The notes beneath the pieces were generated by a model that saw only the letters and a list, made by a program, of their open reading frames with translations, was not told the DNA's origin and made no database searches. From positions 1-7,161 of the forward strand of contig JALGUK010000080.1 in NCBI GenBank assembly GCA_029820875.1: 7,161 nucleotides of DNA, written 5' to 3'. This stretch comes from Candidatus Zipacnadia bacterium. GTDB taxonomy: Bacteria > Armatimonadota > UBA5377 > JALGUK01. Made by a program: the position numbers and the translations under genes. Below, piece after piece: positions 1 to 6,647 of this stretch (positions are counted from its first letter, which is position 1; every line of letters starts with the position of its first letter).

Positions 1-79
1 CAAGCTCGCGCGGGCCGACAGGCAACCCGGCCGTCGTCTTTGCCGGCTCCAACTTCGGTGGAACACGAGTCGCCCGCAT
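1..79 (-). CDS. N-terminal fragment of a possible PrgI-like secretion gene, cut by window edge
   Basis: An ATG at 79-77 opens a frame that stays open to the window edge and encodes 26 residues beginning MRATRVPPKLEPAKTTAGLP and continuing VGPREL. A GGGAG Shine-Dalgarno sequence lies 6 nt before the ATG, and the start is only 2 nt after the stop of the TrbL-like gene, so the two are very likely co-transcribed and translationally linked. The pattern (VP, then a Leu-Glu, a Lys, a Gly-Leu, then Arg-x-Leu) resembles the N-terminus of PrgI-family proteins. These are small membrane proteins that sit beside TrbL/VirB6-like and VirB4-like genes in Gram-positive-type conjugation systems. The frame and the ribosome binding site are seen directly; the family is inferred from about 25 residues and the gene order. 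It could instead be the start of another conjugation gene. Confidence 0.6.
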   Translation of the reverse strand, partial: MRATRVPPKLEPAKTTAGLPVGPREL

Positions 80-95
80 GACTAACTCCCAAATC
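80..95 (-). promoter_or_regulatory. Ribosome binding site deciding the start at 79
   Basis: Read on the minus strand, the bases before the ATG at 79 are TTGGGAGTTAGTC, giving a GGGAG core 6 nt from the start. This site lies inside the last codons of the TrbL-like gene and is the main evidence that a new gene begins here even though only 26 codons are visible. Confidence 0.6.
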
Positions 96-2346
96 CACGC
101 CGTATTGGTTCGAAGAACCTGGCCAGAGCCTCCTGGTGTTCCCCAAAGTCCCCCGCGAGGATGTTGCTTTGGATCCTGGCCATATGCTCCGCCGGCGTGA
201 TCTCCTTCGTTGGGTCTCCCCGTGCTTGCTGCACAGCTCTCTCGAGCTCCGCCAGCGCCGTCCCCTCCCCCACCCCCGCAAGGTACTCACCTGCCCCAAG
301 GAATGCCCGCGCGTAGCGGCTGAAAGAGGGATCGCTCGGCGGCGGGTTGAACGACCACCAACCCGCCTGCTTCAAGAGTCGCATCCTTCCTTCTGCGCCT
401 GGGAATCCCCCTCCGCCAAGTTCGTCCAGGTGGCGGCCCATCGCCGCCAGCACCTCTTGAGGCCGGACGGAGCCTTGCGGGATCCCGGAGGCCAATGCGG
501 ACGGACGCCCCTCCGGCGAAGGGAAGACGGACTCCAGAGCCGCCTCAAGATGCCTGTGGCCAACCTGGAAGGTCAGACCTCCCAGGTAGCTCTCCGCGCT
601 GGCAAATCCCGCCTCCCTCACCTGGTCTGCGAAGGGTATTCCCGCCTTCTCCAACCCCATGGCATGGCTCCGAGCCGACCGCACGGCGCGCTGAAACGCG
701 GCTGTGCCCGCCAGCCCCCGCACAGTTTCCGGTGTCGCCTGCTCTCCCAGGACCGCCCGCGCCGCGTCTCGCGTCGAGACACTGTACACACCTCCGGCCG
801 CCAGCAACCCCACCGCAAAGGAGCCCCCCGCAGCCCCAGCGCCCTTCCCCTCGCTGATGGCCGCCTGATGGAAGCCCTGCGCGGCGGCCACGAGCGCGCC
901 ACGCACGGCCGGATTGCTGGACATACCTGCCAGGGCCGAGAGCGCCGCGCTCGCCGCCTTCGGGGGCAGTGCGGGCCCAGCGCCGCGCGCTCCCGGAAGG
1001 ACATTTATGGGCGACCCTCGCCCGCCCCCGCTTTGAGAGCCGCTCCCACCCCCGGCGACCGGCAGTCCAGGTCCCAGGCCGCCGCCGAGGCCCAGGCCCG
1101 CCCTGAGCACACCCGGCCCCCCGAGCGCAACCGCTGCTCCTGCGGCCGCCAGGACAGCGACGGCCTTCGTCGCGCCGAGCGCTCTGCGGTGCACCTCTAA
1201 CACCGGGCCGAACACCAGATGGCCGACCTTGTAGTTGATCCCGATCACGAGCGACAGCGACCCGGCCACCACAAAGAAGCTCAACAACGCCGAACCCATC
1301 TGATCGCCCGCAAGGGCGTCCAGCATTGTCACGTTCATCAGGGAGGCGACTTTCAGCATGGTGGCGTTGACCACGGGCAAGAGCAGCAGTCCTGTCATGA
1401 GCCGGGTCCAGGTCCAGGTCAGCCATCGGAACTGCGGTATGGATCCCAGAGCGATCATGAGCGGCGCGATGATTACGCCCAGCGCCAGCAGCGCCGTTGT
1501 CGCAGCAAGCGCCAGGCCCAGCGCGCCAAGCAGAGCCAGCACCGTGAAGACAAAAAAGAAGAGCAGGTAGATGGAGAAGAGCGGCGCGCTCATACCCAGG
1601 AAGTAGGCGCTCACGGAGGTGATCACCCCGCCCAGCATCACCCTCGCCGGTTCAATCTGCACACCCAGGTCTACGCTCCAGATGAAGGCCGTGAGCCCCC
1701 AGGAGGCGCGGACGCCCAGCGAGAGCAAGTAGAATGAAGCTGCGGCGCCGGCGTAGGAAACCAGCACATTCAACACCTGTGCTATCGTCTCCGCTCGTGC
1801 CTCTACCGCGCTCCCTCCACCCCCCAGGATGGCGAGGACAGCCAACGCAAGGACGAGCGGTGCGAGCACCAACGCGACCTTGAGCATGGCGCTCCAGGCG
1901 CCCCGCACCGCCGCCTCAAACTTCGGGAATTTCGACAGCCCACTGTCATCTACCTCCGTCAGCCAGACCATGGAGGAATCCATCGCCGGCAGCACCTTGT
2001 TCACCGCGCCGTCCATCGACTTCCGGCTTAGCTCCACGAAGGCCTCTGTGATGGCATCGATCAACGAGCTTGCCGAGAAGGTAATCGTATGTCGGACAAT
2101 TTGCTGGACAAGATTGGGCTGCGGTGTTGGACTGGATTCGACCTTTGGGCTATCGTCGGGAGGCGGCGCGGGGGTCGCTGCCGGGGTTGCCTGCGGCGTA
2201 GTCTGTATCGCTGTCGCACCCGCCGAGCCCGCCGCCGCCGTCGCCGGTGTGAAGAGCAGTGCGCATAAGGCCGTCGTGCACATCGCTGCCGCGCGTCGCG
2301 CCCTTTGGCTCCTGATCAATTCTCGGGGTCCTGAAGCGGGTGACAC
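82..2346 (-). CDS. TrbL/VirB6-like polytopic conjugation/type IV secretion membrane protein
   Basis: A 754-residue protein, probably the inner-membrane channel component of a type IV secretion or conjugation apparatus. The N-terminus has an Arg-rich stretch (residues 12-18) and a hydrophobic segment (about 20-38) ending in an Ala-rich signal-peptide-like region. A Pro/Thr/Ala-rich linker follows (about 47-78), then an amphipathic region (79-150). Between about 153 and 371 lie at least five or six membrane segments, including Trp/Arg-containing QFRWLTWTWTRLMTG (305-319), as TrbL-type proteins often have at the end of the helical bundle. A further Ala-rich hydrophobic stretch lies at 393-411, then a Gly-rich linker (408-445) and a soluble tail of about 285 residues that I do not recognise. 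The GTG start is preceded by GGGGG 7 nt upstream and by the small membrane protein gene 27 nt away. An ATG at residue 22 is a poorer start because it lacks a good ribosome binding site. TrbL/VirB6 families diverge strongly in sequence, so the family call rests on topology and context. Confidence 0.72.
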   Translation of the reverse strand: MSPASGPRELIRSQRARRAAAMCTTALCALLFTPATAAAGSAGATAIQTTPQATPAATPAPPPDDSPKVESSPTPQPNLVQQIVRHTITFSASSLIDAITEAFVELSRKSMDGAVNKVLPAMDSSMVWLTEVDDSGLSKFPKFEAAVRGAWSAMLKVALVLAPLVLALAVLAILGGGGSAVEARAETIAQVLNVLVSYAGAAASFYLLSLGVRASWGLTAFIWSVDLGVQIEPARVMLGGVITSVSAYFLGMSAPLFSIYLLFFFVFTVLALLGALGLALAATTALLALGVIIAPLMIALGSIPQFRWLTWTWTRLMTGLLLLPVVNATMLKVASLMNVTMLDALAGDQMGSALLSFFVVAGSLSLVIGINYKVGHLVFGPVLEVHRRALGATKAVAVLAAAGAAVALGGPGVLRAGLGLGGGLGPGLPVAGGGSGSQSGGGRGSPINVLPGARGAGPALPPKAASAALSALAGMSSNPAVRGALVAAAQGFHQAAISEGKGAGAAGGSFAVGLLAAGGVYSVSTRDAARAVLGEQATPETVRGLAGTAAFQRAVRSARSHAMGLEKAGIPFADQVREAGFASAESYLGGLTFQVGHRHLEAALESVFPSPEGRPSALASGIPQGSVRPQEVLAAMGRHLDELGGGGFPGAEGRMRLLKQAGWWSFNPPPSDPSFSRYARAFLGAGEYLAGVGEGTALAELERAVQQARGDPTKEITPAEHMARIQSNILAGDFGEHQEALARFFEPIRRGFGS

Positions 2347-2360
2347 GGTTCTACCCCCGA
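2347..2360 (-). promoter_or_regulatory. Ribosome binding site for the GTG-started TrbL-like gene
   Basis: Minus-strand bases TCGGGGGTAGAACC lie immediately before the GTG at 2346, with a G-rich core about 7 nt from the start. The site falls in the 27-nt gap after the upstream stop codon and supports choosing GTG over the internal ATG at 2283. Confidence 0.5.
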
Positions 2361-2373
2361 CAGAGCACAGCCA

Positions 2374-3120
2374 CTACGGAAGGATCTCCGGGATGTGAAT
2401 GCCGCCCGCGAGCAGGTTGGGCACCAGGGCATCCACGAGCGCCTTAGAAAGAGGCATCGACAAAATCAGAAAGAGCACTGCCGCCGCAGCGCCGATGATG
2501 CGCGCGTATCCGCGGGAAACAGCCAGGCTGTTGCCGATGATGTTCCCCAGTTGAGCATCGAACGCGCCCGACGCCACCGCCACTGTAAAGAAAGCCACGC
2601 CTATGCCGATCAGGACCCGGACCAACGCGAGGACGAAGTCCGATACGACTTCCTGAATCGGATCGAGCTGCAGCGCCTCGTCCATGCTGACCGGAACCTC
2701 CCCCGCCCCGCCTTCTGGAATGTCGACCACAGGCAGGGCCATTGACTCCTCAGCGAGGAAGCGTTCGGCCAGGAATTCCACAAAGTTGCGCGAGAATCCC
2801 ACGCCGAACAGCAAAACCACAAAGGCGACGACGGCGCCGATCGCCCGGAACAGCCCGGTTGAGGCGGTGAAGGTGTTGCCCAGGGTAGATCCCAGAACGC
2901 CGTCGAAAGCGCCCCGCACTACACCGAGCGTGAAGAGCCCGCCGCTGATGATCAGGATCAGGCGCACCACCGCCGTTGAGATGTCCTTGACCAGCTCAGT
3001 AATGTCATCGAGGGTGCCTTGAATCCCATCATCTGCAAAGGCCGTCCCATGAATGGCGCCAAGCATTAGGGCTAAGACCAGGAGAGCTGAAAATGCCTTG
3101 AGCCGTTGCTTCTTCACCAT
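2374..3120 (-). CDS. Secreted/membrane protein with tandemly duplicated pilin-like two-helix unit
   Basis: A 248-residue protein. Residues 1-29 form a clear signal peptide: basic start MVKKQR, hydrophobic core 10-23, and an AFA/DD cleavage site after residue 29. The mature part holds two copies of one unit, at about 40-123 and 155-238. Each has a membrane helix (about 51-69; 163-184), a GAFD-x-x-LG-x-x-x-GN loop (70-82; 185-197) and a second helix (about 90-109; 205-222). They are joined by an acidic, Pro-rich linker (124-154). A signal peptide plus two hydrophobic helices per unit recalls VirB2/TrbC pilins, and the gene directly precedes a TrbL/VirB6-like gene, so a pilus or channel role in conjugation is likely. 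Single-unit pilins are usually about half this length. The ATG at 3120 was chosen because GGGAGG lies 6 nt upstream and the signal peptide starts there; the same frame is open to 3345, but those 75 extra residues would bury the signal peptide. Family membership is inferred and no database match is claimed. Confidence 0.75.
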   Translation of the reverse strand: MVKKQRLKAFSALLVLALMLGAIHGTAFADDGIQGTLDDITELVKDISTAVVRLILIISGGLFTLGVVRGAFDGVLGSTLGNTFTASTGLFRAIGAVVAFVVLLFGVGFSRNFVEFLAERFLAEESMALPVVDIPEGGAGEVPVSMDEALQLDPIQEVVSDFVLALVRVLIGIGVAFFTVAVASGAFDAQLGNIIGNSLAVSRGYARIIGAAAAVLFLILSMPLSKALVDALVPNLLAGGIHIPEILP

Positions 3121-3134
3121 TGAGATCCTCCCAG
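3121..3134 (-). promoter_or_regulatory. Ribosome binding site setting the start at 3120
   Basis: The minus-strand sequence CTGGGAGGATCTCA precedes the ATG at 3120, giving a strong GGGAGG core with 6-nt spacing. It decides in favour of this start over the longer reading frame that opens at 3345. Confidence 0.7.
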
Positions 3135-3612
3135 CTGGCGCGACGCGCTCAATGTTTGCCTCTACCGTCGCGTCTTGCTCACCTTCGAGCCGGGCTCTGG
3201 CCGATAGTCGCTTCAAGCTCGCCTTCGTCGGTCGGCCTACATGTTTCGGCCTTATACGCGCTCCGCCCAAACGCGGGTGCAAGAGGATGATATTGGCAAA
3301 CGCGATCCCAAGTTGTCCCAGCTTTGTGCCAGTTGCCAAGACCAAGGCGACCTCGGCCGGACTGCCCGCGCAAGGGGCCTCCCCGAGGAGATCAGTGAAG
3401 CCTCCTTGAACCAGCCGGATGGATTTTGGCCTGCCTCACATCTCGATCTTATGGAGTAGTCGCTACTGTTGGCAACTCGAGGGGGAGGATGGTCGGGCGT
3501 CACTCAGTCGCATGATGCCCATCGAACGAACTGCAGGAATCAGCCACGGCCTCAACGACACGGAGGGGTGCGGCAGACAAGCTCATACGAGTGTCAACTC
3601 GATCGCGAACCA
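3121..3612. other. Intergenic leader region upstream of the secretion operon
   Basis: I see no supportable gene here. Frames open on both strands (for example minus 3345-3121 and 3503-3252, plus 3053-3409) give compositionally odd, unrecognisable peptides without ribosome binding sites. The region must hold the promoter of the downstream minus-strand operon unless transcription reads through from recD2. A TATAAG hexamer (minus, 3256-3251) with TTGCAC 20 nt upstream is the nearest thing to a sigma-70 promoter, but the spacing is too long to call it. Confidence 0.45.
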
Positions 3613-3840
3613 TCAGTATGGCCGATTGGTCGCGCGCCATCCGGCATGAAGGTCGCCCACGTCGTAGAGATGCATCTCTCCAACGGTGTCGGTGAACCAT
3701 TCAGAACAGAAGCTGTAGCGCCCATCAGTAGACACCTCTGCTGCAAATGATCGTGCAGGGTTGACGTCGAATCGGTGTTTCAGGTTAGGCCGGCGAACAA
3801 CGCTACGCAAAGTGAACCCTTGCTTAGTACGGGCCGCGTC
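3613..3840 (-). pseudogene. Possible remnant of a beta-propeller-like gene
   Basis: An open stretch of 75 codons lies between an in-frame TAA (3843-3841) and a TGA (3615-3613). Its second half looks like real protein: a stretch reading AAEVSTDGRYSFCSEWFTD followed shortly by MHLYDVGDL. The 'x-S-x-DGRY-x-x-x-SEW ... x-x-LYDVG' arrangement is typical of one blade of WD40-like/PD40 beta-propeller proteins. No start codon with a ribosome binding site is present; only a TTG at 3810 is available. The rest of a propeller is absent in all three minus frames downstream and in the frame checked upstream, so I interpret it as a decayed or truncated fragment. A chance open frame remains possible. Confidence 0.3.
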
Positions 3841-4193
3841 TTAATAGATGCTGGGCGGGCATTCAGTGTGCAGTTTGTATCTCCGCGCAGAACCGGCGGT
3901 TGGGGTTTCTGCGTCTCTGTTCTTTATTGGCTGAACCGGGATGAAAGAAGTGTAAAACAGGGGATCGATTGCGGCGCGCTTTCGGGGGGTGCGAGTGACT
4001 GCCGAAATGCGCAGTTTCCCCGGTCGCTGCAGTCCTCCGGATTAACTTCTACATTGGTGTTACTCGCGGCGAGCGGGAGTGACCGATGCGTTCTCATGAT
4101 CTGCGAATTGATACGCCCCGAGGGCTGCGGTCAATTCGCGGTCGCGTCGGCGCAACAGCATGAGCAGCTGCCTCTATGAATCTTGTGCAAAGA
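3841..4193. other. Intergenic region downstream of recD2, no supported gene
   Basis: This stretch has lower GC than the flanking genes (hand count 27 of 60 for 3901-3960, against 49 of 60 for 1081-1140 in the TrbL-like gene). A plus-strand frame of 134 codons (3775-4179) is open here, but its product has no recognisable motif, no hydrophobic or amphipathic pattern and no good ribosome binding site, so I do not call it. The one structured element is the nested inverted repeat at 4103-4139. Confidence 0.5.
4103..4139. repeat. Nested inverted repeat / hairpin after recD2
   Basis: GCGAATTGA at 4103-4111 and TCAATTCGC at 4131-4139 are perfect 9-bp inverted arms. Between them, GCCC (4115-4118) and GGGC (4122-4125) can form a second 4-bp stem with a 3-nt loop. 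It starts 54 nt past the recD2 stop. No T-run follows on either strand, so it is not a standard intrinsic terminator. It could be a 3'-end stabilising hairpin or a protein-binding dyad. Confidence 0.45.
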
Positions 4194-6395
4194 CTAGAAT
4201 GATTCCCGAAGCCTGGAGATCAGCCCAGTGTATCGTCGCGCGACCCGGTCATTCTTAACCGCCAGCCAGATCGCCTTGTGCGTGCCCACTAGCACAACGA
4301 GCCGACGGGCCCGGGCGATCGCGGTGTAGAGTAGATTGCGTTGCAACATTACGTAGTGTGTGGTCAGGATTGGCATCACGATGCAGGGGTATTCAGAGCC
4401 CTGGGACTTGTGCACCGACACGCAGTAACCGTGAACAAGTTCATCCAACTCGGCGAAGTCGTAGCCTACAAGTCGATCGTCATCGAACCGAACGTCGAAT
4501 TCCTGCTCCATGGACCGAATGGCGACAATGCGCCCGATGTCGCCGTTGTAGACATCTTTCCGGTAGTTGTTCCGCGTCTGCATGACCTTGTCCCCCACCC
4601 TGAAGACGCGCCCGCCGACGCGCTTCTCTGTCGCGTGGGGCGAAGGCGGGTTGAGCGCTTCCTGGAGAGCAGCGTTGAGCTCGTCGACGCCAACGGCACT
4701 GCGGTACATCGGCGAAAGGACCTGCACGTCCTCTAGGGAATCCATCCTGAATTTCCTTGGGATACGACGGGTGACCAGTTCCACCACCAGAGCGGCAGCC
4801 TTCCCCGGATCCTCTTCAACGAACAGGAAGAAATCAGCAGCGCCCTTCGGGGTAAGGGGCATCTGGCCAGCGTTCACGCGGTGCGCGTTGCGCACGATCA
4901 AGCTCCCCTCGGGCTGGCGGAAGATCGTATCAAGCCGGGTTACAGGCGCCACCCCGCTGGCGATGATGTCCCGCAACACCTCCCCCGGGCCAACGCTGGG
5001 GAGCTGATCGACGTCCCCGACAAGCATCAGATGCGCACCAGGATCCAGGGCCTTCAGCAGGTTGTTCGCCAGCACGATGTCGAGCATCGATGCCTCATCA
5101 ATGACGACGATATCTTCATTGAGAGGATTGTGCTCGTCGCGCTCGAAGCCGCCAGAAGGCTTGAAGCCGAGCAGCCGGTGGATGGTCCTGGCGGGGTGAC
5201 TGGTGGCCTGGCTCAGGCGCTTGGCGGCGCGGCCAGTAGGGGCCGCCAGAGCGATGCTGTGTCTGCCCCGACCTATCACATCCACAAGGGCGCGCAGGGC
5301 TGTCGTCTTGCCCGTGCCCGGGCCGCCGGTGAGGATGCTGACTTTGTGGCGGATGGCGTTCTCTACCGCCTTCAGTTGGAGATCGGACAGAGCCAGCTCC
5401 CCGCTGGCAAAGAGCTCGACGAAATCAAGTCTCCGCAGCGCGGAGAGGCGGGAGGTCGGTTCTTCGAGAAGGTTGCCGAGCCTGCTCGCGACGCCCTCCT
5501 CGGCGTAACACATCGGCGCAAGATAGATCCCTGTCTCTGCCGGCTTGCCCTCGGGCTTATACGCCCCAGCGACGCACGTCCCGTCTATCAAGAGCCGGTC
5601 GATTGCAGCCTTGACTGCTTTGCTTGAGACCTCCAACAGCTCGGCCGCGGATCGGACAAGCTGCGTTCCAGGCAGAAACACGTGCCCTTCGCCAACCGCC
5701 TTCTCTAGTGTGTGTAGCACCCCCGCCTCGAGGCGAGAAGGCGCATCGCGCGCCAGCCCCAGGGCCTGGGCGATCCGGTCGGCAGTGAGAAAACCAACGC
5801 CCCGGATGTCCCGCGTCATGCGGTATGGATCCTGCTCGACCACAGCGACAGCATCGTCTCCGTACGTCTTGTAGATCTTCACCGCCAGGCGCGTGCTCAC
5901 ACCGTGGCCCTGGAGAAAAACCATCACGTTCCGAATAGTGCGCTGCTCTTCCCAGGCAGCCTGGATAATGTGCGCCCGCTTGGGGCCGACGCCCGGGACC
6001 TCGCGCAGCCGCTCAGGGTTCTCGTCGATCACTTCCAGTGTATCTTTCCCGAAGGTATCGACGATGCGACTTGCGGTGACCGGCCCGATGCCCTTGACCA
6101 GGCCGGAGCCGATATACCGACGTATGCCTTCAAGCGTGGCGGGGCGAAGCCGCTGGCAGCGTTCGACCCGGAACTGGCGGCCGTGGCGGGGGTGGTCGGT
6201 CCATACTCCCTGGAGGCGCAGGGACTCTCCAGGAACCACTTCGAAGAGGTTGCCGACTACCGCAACCAAGCCGTCGGGAGTCAGATTGGCGCGCGGAAGC
6301 TGCTCGCTAGGCGCGAGGCGGAGCACACTGTACCCTGTCTCCTCGCTATGGTAGATGATGCGGTCGACAGTACCTTCTAAAGATTCCCCAGACAT
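4194..6395 (-). CDS. recD2: RecD2-type ATP-dependent 5'-3' DNA helicase (SF1B, RecD2/YrrC family)
   Basis: A complete 733-residue RecD2, similar in length to described RecD2/YrrC proteins. In this family the enzyme unwinds DNA 5'-3' without RecB or RecC and acts in repair and replication-fork maintenance in the cytoplasm. The N-terminal domain (1-85) is followed by helix-hairpin-helix elements: KGIGPVTA (101-108), VPGVGPKRA (133-141) and RGVGFLTADRIA (198-209). Helicase motifs are all present and in order: Walker A GGPGTGKTT (357-365), Ia APTGRAAKRL (385-394), Walker B VVIDEAS (430-436), III GDVDQLPSVGPG (460-471), IV IFRQ (491-494), V VHKSQGSEYP (661-670) and VI LLYTAIARARR (688-698). No key residue is missing. 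It starts with ATG; the ribosome binding site before it is weak (GGTTTGGTAG). The helicase gene upstream ends 252 nt away on the same strand, and nothing recognisable follows for over 1 kb, so it is probably transcribed alone or loosely coupled to the upstream gene. Confidence 0.96.
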   Translation of the reverse strand: MSGESLEGTVDRIIYHSEETGYSVLRLAPSEQLPRANLTPDGLVAVVGNLFEVVPGESLRLQGVWTDHPRHGRQFRVERCQRLRPATLEGIRRYIGSGLVKGIGPVTASRIVDTFGKDTLEVIDENPERLREVPGVGPKRAHIIQAAWEEQRTIRNVMVFLQGHGVSTRLAVKIYKTYGDDAVAVVEQDPYRMTRDIRGVGFLTADRIAQALGLARDAPSRLEAGVLHTLEKAVGEGHVFLPGTQLVRSAAELLEVSSKAVKAAIDRLLIDGTCVAGAYKPEGKPAETGIYLAPMCYAEEGVASRLGNLLEEPTSRLSALRRLDFVELFASGELALSDLQLKAVENAIRHKVSILTGGPGTGKTTALRALVDVIGRGRHSIALAAPTGRAAKRLSQATSHPARTIHRLLGFKPSGGFERDEHNPLNEDIVVIDEASMLDIVLANNLLKALDPGAHLMLVGDVDQLPSVGPGEVLRDIIASGVAPVTRLDTIFRQPEGSLIVRNAHRVNAGQMPLTPKGAADFFLFVEEDPGKAAALVVELVTRRIPRKFRMDSLEDVQVLSPMYRSAVGVDELNAALQEALNPPSPHATEKRVGGRVFRVGDKVMQTRNNYRKDVYNGDIGRIVAIRSMEQEFDVRFDDDRLVGYDFAELDELVHGYCVSVHKSQGSEYPCIVMPILTTHYVMLQRNLLYTAIARARRLVVLVGTHKAIWLAVKNDRVARRYTGLISRLRESF

Positions 6396-6413
6396 CTACC
6401 AAACCACTGTATG

Positions 6414-6428
6414 GACCGGTCTCGACCG
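6414..6428. repeat. Short dyad just upstream of recD2
   Basis: The 8-bp palindrome GACCGGTC (6414-6421) overlaps a second dyad, CGGTC-TC-GACCG (6417-6428), giving three alternating half-sites about 20-35 nt before the recD2 start. Its position would suit an operator or a 5'-UTR hairpin. It is short enough to occur by chance, and no clear promoter is visible beside it. Confidence 0.25.
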
Positions 6429-6504
6429 TTTGCGACACCCTTGGCTGCATCTTGGCTGGACAGCAGGCGACACGTTCATTCTCCGTTTGTTGTTCTTGTG
6501 CTAG

Positions 6505-6545
6505 GGGTCAGTGTTGGGAGGCCAGCCCGGGTTCACAGCTGACCC
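6505..6545. repeat. Imperfect inverted repeat in the spacer between the two helicase genes
   Basis: GGGTCAG (6505-6511) is the inverse complement of CTGACCC (6539-6545). Inside it, GGG and CCC tracts (6516-6518; 6526-6528) could extend an imperfect stem. It begins about 100 nt past the stop of the UvrD-like gene, and no T-tract follows in the minus direction, so evidence for a terminator is weak. The rest of 6396-6647 shows only a CTTGGCTG direct repeat (6440-6447 and 6451-6458). Confidence 0.25.
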
Positions 6546-6647
6546 ACGACACGCAAGGACACGGGTCGAAGCAAAGGCCCTCAATCAAGCACTCCTGCTG
6601 CAGCCTCGCACTCTTTCACGATGCAAAGAAGAAGTGGTGAGCGCCCG

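Noticed and set aside
136..1200. 354-codon plus-strand open frame
   Set aside because: It lies antisense to the TrbL-like gene in very GC-rich DNA. The product is Arg/Pro/His-rich with no motif, and stop codons are scarce here for compositional reasons.
545..1426. 293-codon minus-strand open frame overlapping the TrbL-like gene
   Set aside because: It is an out-of-frame reading of the same strand, rich in Arg and Gly, without domains or a ribosome binding site. It is a shadow of the real gene.
3251..3282. TTGCAC / TATAAG promoter-like pair on the minus strand
   Set aside because: The spacer is 20 nt, outside the usual 16-18, and both hexamers are imperfect, so it is too weak to list as a promoter.
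3121..3345. 75-residue N-terminal extension of the duplicated membrane protein
   Set aside because: It would place a normal signal peptide in the middle of the protein and bypass a strong GGGAGG site 6 nt before the ATG at 3120.
3920..3949. TTCTTT / AAAGAA inverted repeat
   Set aside because: Only 6 bp of A/T-rich stem around an 18-nt loop, which is expected by chance.
3775..4179. 134-codon plus-strand open frame in the intergenic region
   Set aside because: No convincing ribosome binding site, no motif or structural pattern, and it overlaps the possible propeller remnant on the other strand.
4881..5627. 248-codon plus-strand open frame
   Set aside because: It lies entirely antisense to recD2, whose helicase motifs are intact and in order. 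The antisense product is unrecognisable.
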